In this document: piece by piece, positions 1-10,445 of the stretch | Layout of the letters: every line of letters starts with the position of its first letter | Numbering within the stretch: position 1 is the stretch's first letter | Assembly (NCBI RefSeq): GCF_000182925.2 | Contig: NC_026502.1 | Coordinates: 4,278,001 to 4,342,000, forward strand | DNA: 64,000 bases | DNA from: Neurospora crassa OR74A | Lineage: Eukaryota > Ascomycota > Sordariomycetes > Sordariales > Sordariaceae | Direction of reading: 5' to 3' | Program-made: the position numbers and the translations under genes | The notes under the pieces: model-generated | Database searches by the model: none | What the model saw: the letters and a program-made list of their open reading frames with translations, nothing else | Told to the model about the DNA's origin: nothing

Positions 1-93
1 TGTTGAGACATAATAGCTTGAGGGAACGGCCGAGATGAGGCACTCGAGGATGCTCGTGTTGTGCGAGAGGCAGCGATTGTTCTGCTTCACCAT
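1..93 (-). CDS. Possible 5' end of an unidentified gene running off the left edge
   Basis: An ATG at 93 opens a reading frame on the minus strand that stays open for 31 codons to the window edge. The short peptide has ordinary composition and no recognisable motif, and the start context is only fair. It could equally be chance in a non-coding stretch. Nothing upstream of the ATG gives an obvious promoter. Confidence 0.18.
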   Translation of the reverse strand, partial: MVKQNNRCLSHNTSILECLISAVPSSYYVST

Positions 94-1387
94 GTCAGGC
101 GAGGTAATGTACCAGCGGCGGCCTGGCACATAACTTGGAGGGGGGTGGCGCGGGTAGGTAGGGCTGTCAACAACCAAGCCGTTGCGATAACCAGAGGGGA
201 GCGGACAATGCATTGGTGCCTTAGTCTACCTTTCATTTTCATTGGGACCCGTGGGCGCATGTAACCTGACCTGAATTAATCGAGAGCGGCAACCAATGGG
301 GAAGATTGTACTAGGTTTGGATTAGTCTGGTGGAAGAAGAGACGGGGGATTGGATGCCAGTCCGCCGCCATATATGTAGTGTACATACCCGAATACTAAA
401 ACGTAATAGTGGGGGGCGACTTCCCCCCCCCACGGCATCGCTGCCTGCTTCAAGTCCGACACCTCTACGCCTTTACCAGGGAAAAAAACAAAAAAAAAAG
501 AATGAATGTTTGGCGTAATACTTACAGCTTCCAGAAAACTAGAGTTTTCCTACCTACCAATCTAAAAGCTGCTCTTTGGTAGAGATTTGTCATCTACTGC
601 TCATCTGCACTAGTGGTGGATTTCACAAGGTTATATACTGTTGTTCAACCTTTCTCCCCCGGCAGAGGTACATGGGTCACCTCGGAGCTGCTCATTGCTT
701 CGTGACCCGTGATCAGCACACACTTCATACAATAACAGATAACGGTTCCATTTGGTAAAAGAAAGGCACAGCGTTGGTTATTTAATGTAAGCTGTTACCA
801 CTCGACAGGGTGACCTTGCCTTGGACCAGGGACCATGTCCACACACGATTGGAGAGTGCCAAGAAGTGCCAAGACATGGTGATGGCTTCATGTTCAAATT
901 GTAAGCGCTATCATGACTGATGACTGTTCTTTTTCTGAACAAAAAAAAAAAGGAAAAAGCAAAGGGGAATCGCACGGTCAAAACGGTCGCAAACTAGCAT
1001 TTCTTGGTCAACAAAGCAGAAATATTACAGTCGAGTCATGACTACATTATTCTAAAAAAGTATGTACAGCGCAATTATATCATTAGTCCGTCCGTCCGTC
1101 CGTCCAACCGTCCATCCGCGTATCGTGGTATCGTAAAATCTATAGGTAGGTAAACAACTCTTCTCCTTTGCAAGCCGGCAAGTTTCAACCAAATTATCCA
1201 CACCCATGCACCCAGCCACCTATCCGCCGATAGATTAAGCTTTCCTCCAGTCGTAAAATATCATTTCCCACATTACTTACTCAAAACAAATCCCATATTC
1301 CGGTGCGTTCCGTTATCCGCACATCAACAAAAAGTTCGTCAATCAGAACTTCGGAGAAGACAAAAAAAAAAAGAAAGAAAAAAAAGC
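94..1387. other. Intergenic stretch, no gene seen
   Basis: No open frame here has coding character. It holds scattered homopolymer A tracts and a (GTCC)n tract near 1086. The right end is the likely 3' UTR of the neighbouring minus-strand transporter. Confidence 0.6.
1086..1105. repeat. (GTCC)5 microsatellite
   Basis: Five perfect GTCC units, followed by degenerate copies to about 1118. Confidence 0.85.
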
Positions 1388-3187
1388 TTAGACGACCGCC
1401 TTGGCCGTCTCGCTACCACCACCATGTGCACCCACCGCCACCGTCTCCGGTTGCGCCGCCTGACCGGCCGCCACCGCACCTTCCGCTCCCGTGACCACAT
1501 CCGCGGCCGTCTCGTCGCTGAACCTGAGATCTTCTTCGAGGGCAACGGTATCCTGGATCTTCATCCAGATGACAGGCGCGGCAATGAGGAGGGCACCGCC
1601 TAGGAGACCCCACTGTGACAGACAGAAACCAATCCAGTCAGTGTTTGTAAACAAAAAAGAGGATAAGAGGATGGATGGATGGATGGATGGGGAGATGTAA
1701 ACAAACGTACAGTAGCACCAAAAATGTGATCAAAGGGCTTCTTCAACCCGTCCAACCGCCAAAACACAGCGGCGCCAGCGCTCTGAAGACCCTTGTAGAA
1801 ACCGGCGAGGTTGGCGGCCTTGCGGCCGGAGTTGGAGAGAGCGCCCATGTACCTGTTGTAACGAAAGTCTGTTAGTCTTTTGGCCACTTTTTTTTTGTTG
1901 TTGTTGTATACCGCCAACCCGTCCAGGAAAAAAGGGGAGTGTAACTCACCAGTAAATGCAAGTCTGCCACGCGGCATCGAAAAACCCATAAAACATGTAC
2001 AAAAACATGGGCCCGACATACTTCTTCGCACCGTCCGTCCAATCGACCGTCACGAATCCTTCCTCGGCCGTCTCCTCGCGTGTGGGCTGATCCTTCTGCC
2101 ACGCGTACCCGCCGCCCCAGATAGCCATGGTCAGCACAATCAGCATGACGAAACTGCCCTTTGCGCGAATCGACCTTCTCGCGCCCGCAAAGTCCAAAGC
2201 GTAGCCGACAATGATAGCGCCAAAGATTTGCGCGAGCCAGTAAAGCGTGTTGTTGAGCGCCTTGGTGCGCGTGTTGAACTGGGAGCCGTTCATGTCGTTG
2301 GACTGGTAGGTATAAAAGGTGTTGGAGGCGAAGAACATGGGGAACAAGAGGACGACCCAGGGCTCCGAGGTGATGGTTTCAAAGAGGCCCTTGAACTCGG
2401 TAATCCACGAGGGGTTCTTCATCATGATCACTCTGGAGCCGTCCTCGCGCACGACTTTGTCGACGTCGCAGATCATGAGAGCCAGAAAGGCGCCGATCAG
2501 GGTGAGGACGAGGAAGCCGACGTAGGTGCCGTCGGTTACGGGGCCGGCGACTTTGTTAATGTTTTGACCGAGAGGGATCAGGGAGCCGATGACGGCGCCG
2601 AGGTTGAAGATGATCCAGAACCACGAGATGTAGCGGCCCTTCATGTCCTCGGTCGGGTACGACATCATGATGGTGCCCTGAGCGGTCCAGAGGAGACCGG
2701 CGCAGACACCCAGAAAAGCGCCGGCGAAGACAACGAAGCCGTGGTTTTGATTGTGGTTGTAGCTGAAGAAGGAAGCGATGTAGATGACGTATCCCAGGCC
2801 GCCAAAGGAGAGTGTCAAGCGCACACCGAGCTTGTTAGCGATGGAGCCGGAGAAGAAGGCGACGACGGCGAAGGTTGAGTAAAGCGCAGTATTGGCGTCG
2901 TCCTGGGCTGTGTGGTCGACCTGTCCACCGCCGCCGAGACCGCTGAGAGCGTTGAACATGCCGGGACACATGAAGCAAACCACGGCGACCAAGAGGAGTT
3001 GGAACAGAGGCGAGGCGTACCAGAGCTCATGGCCGAAGACCTTGAAGCCCTTGTACATCCAGCCGGGTGGACGAGGCGGAGGAATGGTGATATCTTGGTG
3101 GGAGCCAGGTTTGCTGGGGACTTCGCTAGCTTCGTTGTGAGTCGCATCGACGGCCGGCGCAACGGCCGAATGCTTTTCGTCGGCCAT
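1388..3187 (-). CDS. UNC93/DUF895-type major facilitator membrane protein
   Basis: Three exons: 1950-3187, 1711-1852 and 1388-1612 on the minus strand, giving 534 residues. Both introns (97 and 98 nt) have GT-AG ends, and the phases close exactly. The protein begins with a hydrophilic tail of about 45 residues, then a P-P-G-W-M-Y segment and about eleven hydrophobic spans, with a conserved F-Y-K-G-L-Q-S-A-G motif in the second exon. This is the layout of fungal DUF895/UNC93-like proteins, which are plasma- or vacuolar-membrane MFS members of unknown substrate. The start is the first ATG in frame; the preceding leader is rich in GTT repeats. The C-terminus is a hydrophilic Ala/Gly/Val-rich tail. 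Family assignment is firm, transport substrate unknown. Confidence 0.88.
1670..1691. repeat. (GGAT)n microsatellite in an intron
   Basis: About five GGAT units lie inside the last intron (1613-1710) of the DUF895-type transporter gene. Confidence 0.8.
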
Positions 3188-5694
3188 GGTTCTTGTTGTT
3201 GTCGTTGTGGTTGTTGTTTTTGAGAACTGCTGGGTCGATGGGTGAACAGTTCGCGAGAGTAATGAAGAAGGGGGGGAGGGAAGTGAATTAAATTGGAAGT
3301 CAAGAATTGGGGGAGGGGACCTGATGAAGAAAACAAGTCAAGCGCCAAGCCTCGACGGCGTTGCGCGTGGGGAACTAGTGTGAGACTGGGCTGGACTGGT
3401 CGAGGACCGAGGAGGTGGTACGGGGTAGGGAATCTGGAACTGTGTAAACTGTACTAAGGAATGGCCGCGGTGCTAGTGTAAGTCGTAGTCGCCTGCCATG
3501 ACGGGTTCGCACGGCTAATATGTTCCTCTTGAGAAACAAGAATGGAAGCCGAAGCAAACAGCGGCAAAGCCAAAGACAAATGATGATAAGGTAGGTGATA
3601 GAAGCGCATCATGTGTGCCATTTCATCAATGGGCCACCATGCAGTTAGGTAGTCCCGTTTGATATCAATTCTGCTTCCCGCGTTCCAATATCTGACACGC
3701 AGATAAGGCGATAAAGCTGCTGCTTTCACTTGGTTGCAATGAGCACGCGACTAGATAGGGTACGGTAAGTACAGTAGTACGGTACAGTAGTACAGCCCGA
3801 AGGATTGGCTCGATGTATTGGATGTCCAAAAAGAAGGGTAGTGGTAACGTTGAGACAAATGACGATACGCGACCCTTCCCAGATACCAAGAAGCAAGGAA
3901 GGTAACCTCGTTCCCTCGTCACGGTGAGACGGGCCAGTCAAAAATAGAAAATATCTATGTAGTGTAAATCAGACGAAGCTCTGCAACATCCCTTTGTACG
4001 CACTGCATGCTGCAAGCAGGGTACCTGTAGCCCAGACAGGGTGACAGGACAGGACGCAGAAGACAAGACACCTTGCCAGTGCCATCCCGCAAGCTAGAAC
4101 TAGAGATACCTAGTCCACCTCCAATGCAACGCTCGGCCAACGTAATTCGTGACTAACTCCGTAAGGGCTGACATTGGTTGAACTAATGGCCGATTTGTTG
4201 AACGAAAGCACCGAATCCCATGTCCCTCCAGCTTTCCCTGCTGTTACACGAATATACCGAAACTAGGGAGGAATGCAGAGACTGAGTGAGTGTAATGATC
4301 AGACTGATCAAAGCCACGGCGCAGTTTGAGACAGAAGGAACGCGATTCATGGATGCAAACAAGATGGCCTTGGGCGGGATGCTGTTGAAACAGACAGTCA
4401 TAGATGACGGCTCTTAACAAGAGCACAGCCCGAGGAATAAGAGGGTAAGAAATTGGGAAACAAGGAAATCAAAAGACAAGAAAAACTGAACACACGTGGA
4501 GTCAATTAGAGAGACAATGTTGAAGATCGAGGGGCTTGTCGCAGTTCAGTTAGAAAAAGACCCGGTTTGGGCAAGTGCGGAGGTGTAGTCTAAGTGGGAA
4601 AAAGTGGAACGCGAGATGATGGTCGATAAGTACAGCGGTCAGATAGCTGTTAGTGGAGCTCATTGGATTAGACGGCAAAGGCTACCAATTTGGAGGTGCA
4701 AACACCTACCTCCACCTCAACGGGCAGAGTTGCACCGCCCAACGAACTGTGCCGCAGAAAAAAAGAGAAGTTCCAGCCACGGGCAGCCGCCGCTTGGCAA
4801 TGATCATTCCGTCATCCTCTTTGGGCATCGTGGAAATCGTAAAGGAGGGGCGGAAAAGAGGGTCAAGCCAATCAAGACGAATGCGAGATAAGCAAAAGAA
4901 AAAAAAATAGGCCACCGGCCCGAATGAGATAGCCCATAACTTCGTATCTGTATCGTATATCGTGTCCGCCTGACGCTGGCGCCAAACCGTATTTCTGGGC
5001 AAACTACGGTTTGCATCATTTTCTGCGATTCTGCGATCTCAAGGTTTCAGCGGATGGACGCCTGTGCAAAAGCTCAAAATCAGGGTAGGATCGCACCGAA
5101 GTGAGGAAAGAAACTAGCACGTGACCAAGTCTGGGGGAACAGAGAGCTGATTCGTCAGAGTGTCTGCCGTATCTCCACTTTCCCCAGCCTCCACTCACTC
5201 GCATCTCTCTTCCCCCCGCTCCGCTCCCTGCCTGCATCTTGCCAATCTCCGGGGGGCTGCAGCCCAGTGGCTGAAAGTGCGGAGAAAGACGAGGTTGCCA
5301 GCGCCAGACTGAAAAGGGACACAATCTCACTCCCCCACGAAAGTGCGCCCAGGTGTAAATGTGAGCGTGCGAGTGTGATACTCTAGTTGCCGAATTGAGG
5401 GACTGATTGTGATATTTGGAGCTCGGTTGTTGCATATATTGGGTGTCTGCATGTAACGTTTCTCCTACATTAAGTAGAAGACAGCCTGCTGTTCCCGGAC
5501 ACTCCCAATCCATCCCATCGGTGTTGTCAGTGTGGCCGAAAATGCCCAGACCTTTTTCTTGGGAGGTTCCAGATCCAACACGGCATTCGGGTGGAACCAA
5601 TCCGAGCGCTAAATTCAGGTTCTGGTTGTGTATCATGGGATCGTTTCCATGACGACAGGAATACCATTCTCACATGGTCAACTTTTCAACAGTC

Positions 5695-5714
5695 GTCGTC
5701 GTCGTCGTCGTCGC
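5695..5714. repeat. (GTC)n microsatellite
   Basis: Six to seven uninterrupted GTC units in intergenic DNA. Confidence 0.8.
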
Positions 5715-7740
5715 AATAGCCTTGTCGGATCACAGAGACCCGACTCAAATCACACAAGAATTTACACGGACTGGTCTGTGGTTTCCTTCCACCGCATAGA
5801 GTAAGAGTCAGAAGCAAGGTGGTAATAGTGCGATTGGTCCCCAAGCAAACACTATCGCCGTCTAGGTTTAGGCTTCTTGGTTAGACGCGCGGAAACTGAC
5901 ACGTGTTACAGCATGCCAAAGTGTTTGCTCCCACATTCGTCGGGTATCGGACGGGTGCAACGCCGAATCTCAATTTCATTGAAGGAACTTTAACTAAACT
6001 CGACGATGGAGACAGCTGATTTTTGTCGAGCTGGTGTCTGCCGTGATGCTCGAACCACTGAGTCGAGTTGGCGGCAAGCTGCCTCCCAGCAAGGCGGTGT
6101 TGACTGAGTCTTCACCCCTCACGACAATTGCCGTCATGTTACACCACGGAATAATCATCACAGGAATGTTGAGGAATAGCGACAAGCGTTTTTGTCGGCG
6201 AGTCACCTTGATCAAATCCCAGCTGGACCTGAGAGTACGCGGCGATTGTCAAAGACGAGCCTGCCACGAAAATGAAGCCTGCAGACTCCTTCAAGGTTTC
6301 GCTTTGCCGTTTCTCTGATCCGGTGTGCGTTCTGGTAAAGTATCATGGGGTGCATCAGATGGTGACGGGGTCTGTCGTCGAGGAGCTCTGATTCGAGGCC
6401 GGACAGAGCCGAGGATCAACGCAAGGAAGACAGGCTGGCCATCCAACCACGACAAGCACTGATAGGGATTAAGAAATGAACCTTTGGAAACACCCCCCCA
6501 GCGAGGCCTTCTCAATGTAACCACTGCAAGAGAAGTGTCAACATGAGCAGCCGACCCTCCATGACATTCAGGCTATGCGTCTCAGTGGATGTCAGGCATC
6601 CATGTCTGTGATTATGCTGACAGACAGCGCCCTGCAGGCAGACTTCTGCCAGGAGGACATGGGGAGCTTGATTGGACGAACCAGAATTGCTGATTGGGCA
6701 TGACAAAGAAACTGAAAGGGGTGATCTGAGTATAAAAGGGAGGCCGACGACCCAAGTTTCGCCCACACATCTCCAAAAGATATTGTGTTCCTGGGACAAC
6801 TCCAGCTTTTCGACGGTGCGCCAAGATGACAGCGACAGATGAGTGATGGATAGAGCATGCCGAGGAAGCCAACCTTCCGGTCCTGACGGCAACATAGAGT
6901 TCTGAAGATGCGAATCTCAAGTGACACCAATCCCGAACGCCGACGACTACCGACCGCCATCATTACGATCAGATATCACTAGCGAACCCGGACAAGTGGC
7001 CATGATGCCGGCCGGAGGCGGCTCTTGGTGGGTCAGATGGGAAATTCGGTTTTGGTGCAGAACGGAAGGAGAGCGGAAGGGCAACGAGAGCGGGGACGGG
7101 GTTGTCTCGGGGCGGGGGGTGGCAACTGCGTGGATCCACAATCTCCGGCCTCCGACGGTCATGTGTGCAACTGGGCCGATGGAGGCCGGCAGATGAAACA
7201 GGGCTGCTACGGCGACGACCTTCCGTGCTTCCCGGTTGAATTCTGACCGTTTCCGACCAGGCACAAGGGGGGCACCGAACCGCCACAGGAAATGAAAAGG
7301 GTCATCCCGGCCTTCTGTCCATGTGAGTCGACTTGGGCCGACAAATCCGCATTCATGCCGGCTGCTTGTCAAACCCTCACAAGGGGGAACGGTGTCGGTA
7401 TAAAGCAACGCAGATCCTCCGCTTCGTAAGAGTATAAATATATACACTGGCGCCGACTCTGCGATTCATGGCTCGTCCTAGTCGGCGTGCGGGAGTGGAT
7501 GGACACACATGGATGAGGTGGACGAGGTGGACGAGGTATGTATGGAAGGCGTGGGAACCCACGAGATGACAAGCTGTCAACATGTTTTGAATATGGGGGA
7601 AGGTGACGGGATGGCTGGGGATAGGTATGGATGTTTGGGAGAACCTGAACGGCCACCAAAGCAGTGCCAGCAAAACAAGACCACCTCGTGTTCAGACGGC
7701 GGTCGGGCTGATGGAAGTCGTCCCCCAACATTGAATGAAC

Positions 7741-7757
7741 GGGGGGGGGGGGGGGGG
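7741..7757. repeat. Poly-G tract (17 G)
   Basis: An uninterrupted run of 17 G about 1 kb upstream of the acu-8 start. It is GC-extreme relative to its surroundings and prone to length variation and sequencing error. Confidence 0.9.
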
Positions 7758-8509
7758 CGTGGGAGAGGGTCGCGGTTGTGCCCGCGAGTCAGGTCGTGTC
7801 TGATTGACAGGGGAGCTCCGTGATTGCCGAGCGAGAACTGTGTTTGGTCCGGGCCAGCGGAGCCTCTGGACATCAGCCGGGCCCCCCACCCAACACCGAA
7901 CTTGGACCGGCTATCTCGGTGAAGACATCGCGTTTTACCGTCGCATTGATTGTCTGTCTACAACCCGTCAGGAGCTGGGCAGCCACCGTTATTCGCTGTT
8001 TTGGCGGGGGGAATTGTCTGGGGATGTTGGCGGGTGGAACGACAATGATGTTCTGGCCGCAAGGTGAAAAAAATGGAGACGAAAGACGGGACAAATGGAA
8101 GAGCACAGACCACTCTTTGGAAGATTGGCCAATGAGGTAACGGGGATCTGGACCTGCCTGCCGCAGAACGGCGCCCACATTCCACTTTGTTCGCTGTCGT
8201 GGGGCCCCGAACACCGCCCGACGTCGCCGCCAGCTCAATCCGCAAATCTACCCCGCCATGCTAAAGAAGGTCTCCAGCTCAGCATCGAATTGCAACGAAG
8301 GAGCCGCCAATCCCGGGCGGTCAGGAGATGGACTGGCGATGATGTATTCCATCCTCCCGTCAGGGGCAATGAATGTTCTTCGCTACAAAATAGACCTCTC
8401 CGGATCCTCCCTCTCCGCAATCTGGCAAAGGCCCATCCCGGACCTGTTGTAATTACCGTCATCATTCCCGCGTTGTGACTGGCCTGGATTTGTTTTTTCT
8501 GTTGTTCCG

Positions 8510-8727
8510 CTTCCGTCCCTTTTTTCGACTTCTTGCGGCATCTTTTTCCACTTCTTTTCTTCTTCTTCTTCTTCTCTCCTCCAGCTCCTCCTGCTCCTCC
8601 TCCTTGACTTCCTTCGCGATCCTTTTATTTCTGTGTCGTCAAGGAATCCTCATCTTCCTCATCTTCCCTTCTTCCCTCTCTCCCTCTCCACTCTACACTC
8701 TCTACTAATCACACCACATCACCAACC
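8510..8727 (+). promoter_or_regulatory. Pyrimidine-rich core promoter / 5' UTR of acu-8
   Basis: The plus strand here is dominated by C and T, with repeated TTC and CTC runs ending in a CACCAACC leader just before the ATG. Long CT tracts upstream of the start are typical of strongly expressed filamentous-fungal genes. CTGGGG/GTGGGG boxes of the carbon-repressor CRE-1 type occur further up (near 7615, 8026 and 8196), but the motif is short and such hits are expected by chance. Confidence 0.4.
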
Positions 8728-10445
8728 ATGGCGTCGCCCATTGCCTCGGCGGCCCTCAGGGCCCGCGTCAAGCGCCCTTCCATGCTCAAGAAGCTCTGCA
8801 ACCCCGAGGACATGCTCCAGCACTTCCCCAATGGCGCATACATCGGCTGGTCCGGTTTCACCGGCGTCGGCTACCCCAAGTAAGTCGCCCATGTCGCTGG
8901 AGGAAATATAGCGCATGCCAAACCAAGGAAGTTGCTAACCCATGTGCTACAGGAAGGTCCCTACTATGCTCGCTGACCACGTCGAGAAGAACGGCCTCCA
9001 GGGCCAGCTCAAGTACAGCCTCTTCGTCGGTGCCTCCGCCGGCGCCGAGACCGAGAACCGCTGGGCTGCTCTCGACATGATCGCCCGTCGCGCTCCTCAC
9101 CAGGTCGGCAAGAACATTGCCAAGGGCATCAACGAGGGCCGCATCAACTTCTTCGACAAGCACTTGTCCATGTTCCCCGTTGACCTTGTCTACGTAAGTG
9201 GTCGCGAATCTCGCTGGCGCATCGCAAACAGTTTGCTAACCCCTATCGCTCAATCAACAGGGCTACTACACCAAGGACCGCCAGAACAAGAACCTCGATG
9301 TCGTTTGCGTTGAAGCTACCGAGATCAAGGAGGACGGTTCCATCGTCCTCGGTGCCTCGGTCGGTGCCACCCCCGAGCTCATCCAGATGGCCGACAAGGT
9401 CATCATTGAGGTCAACACGGCCATCCCCAGCTTCGACGGTCTCCACGACATCACCTTCTCCGACCTCCCTCCCAACCGCAAGCCCTACCTCATCCAGCAG
9501 TGCAGGGACCGCATCGGTACTACTTCGGTCCCCGTCGACCCCGAGAAGGTTGTCGGTATCATCGAGTGCACCACCCCCGATCAGACCCTCCCCAACTCCC
9601 CCGCCGACGAAACGGCTACGGCCATTGCCGGCCACCTGATTGAGTTCTTCGAGCACGAGGTCGCCCACGGCCGTCTGCCCAAGAACCTTCTCCCTCTGCA
9701 GTCCGGTATCGGCAACATCGCCAACGCCGTCATTGGTGGTCTCGAGACCTCCAACTTCAAGAACCTCAACGTCTGGACTGAGGTTATCCAGGATACCTTC
9801 CTCGACCTCTTCGACTCCGGCAAGCTTGACTTTGCTACCGCCACCTCGATCCGCTTCTCGCCCACCGGCTTCGAGCGCTTCTACAAGAACTGGGACAACT
9901 ACTATGACAAGCTCCTCCTCCGCTCTCAGTCCGTCTCCAACGCTCCCGAGATCATCCGCCGTCTCGGTGTTATCGGCATGAACACCCCCGTCGAAGTCGA
10001 CATCTACGCCCACGCCAACTCCACCAACGTCATGGGCTCCCGCATGCTCAACGGTCTCGGTGGTTCCGCCGATTTCCTCCGCAACTCCAAGTACTCCATC
10101 ATGCACACCCCCTCCACCCGTCCCTCCAAGACCGACGCCCACGGTGTTTCGTGCATTGTCCCCATGTGCACCCACGTCGACCAGACCGAGCACGATCTCG
10201 ACGTCATCGTTACCGAGAACGGTCTCGCCGATGTCCGCGGCCTCAGCCCCCGCGAGCGTGCCCGCGTCATCATTGACAAGTGCGCCCACGACGTCTACAA
10301 GCCCATCCTCAAGGCCTACTTTGAGAAGGCCGAGTTCGAGTGCCTTCGCAAGGGTATGGGCCACGAGCCCCACCTTCTCTTCAACTCTTTCGACATGCAC
10401 AAGGCTCTTGTCGAGGAGGGCTCCATGGCCAAGGTCAAGTTCTAA
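8728..10445 (+). CDS. acu-8: Acetyl-CoA hydrolase / acetate CoA-transferase ACU-8
   Basis: Exons 8728-8879, 8953-9193 and 9261-10445 encode 525 residues, the length I recall for Neurospora ACU-8. Both introns carry a GCTAAC branch site. The enzyme belongs to class I CoA-transferases (Ach1/acetyl-CoA hydrolase family). Yeast Ach1 moves CoA between succinyl-CoA and acetate in mitochondria, so hydrolase activity may be secondary. By alignment with family members, Glu305 in the W-T-E-V-I-Q-D segment is the probable catalytic glutamate that forms the CoA thioester. Codon use is strongly biased to C-ending codons, as in highly expressed Neurospora genes. The acu-8 locus is acetate-inducible in Neurospora, which fits the long promoter. 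The start is the first ATG, in CACCAACC context. Confidence 0.97.

Larger units (their letters stand above)
3188..8727. other. 5.5 kb gene-poor region between divergently transcribed genes
   Basis: It separates the transporter start (3187) from the acu-8 start (8728), so it holds both promoters. The longest open frames, such as 5016-5636 minus, have skewed composition and no motif. TATA-like elements occur at 6731 (TATAAAA) and 7433 (TATAAATA), each followed only by very short reading frames. A (GTC)n tract lies near 5695 and a run of 17 G at 7741. From about 8510 to the acu-8 start the plus strand is strongly pyrimidine-rich. I see no tRNA or mobile element. Confidence 0.55.

Noticed and set aside
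1880-2878. 332-codon frame antisense to the DUF895 transporter
   Set aside because: Mirror of a membrane-protein gene; low-complexity Glu/Asp/Gly/Val content.
5016-5636. 206-codon open frame on the minus strand upstream of acu-8
   Set aside because: No motif, odd composition rich in His, Gly and Ser, no splice signals, no codon bias like the neighbours.
9243-10400. 385-codon frame antisense to acu-8
   Set aside because: Shadow of the strongly C-ending codon use of acu-8; Val/Gly/Asp-rich repeats typical of such shadows.
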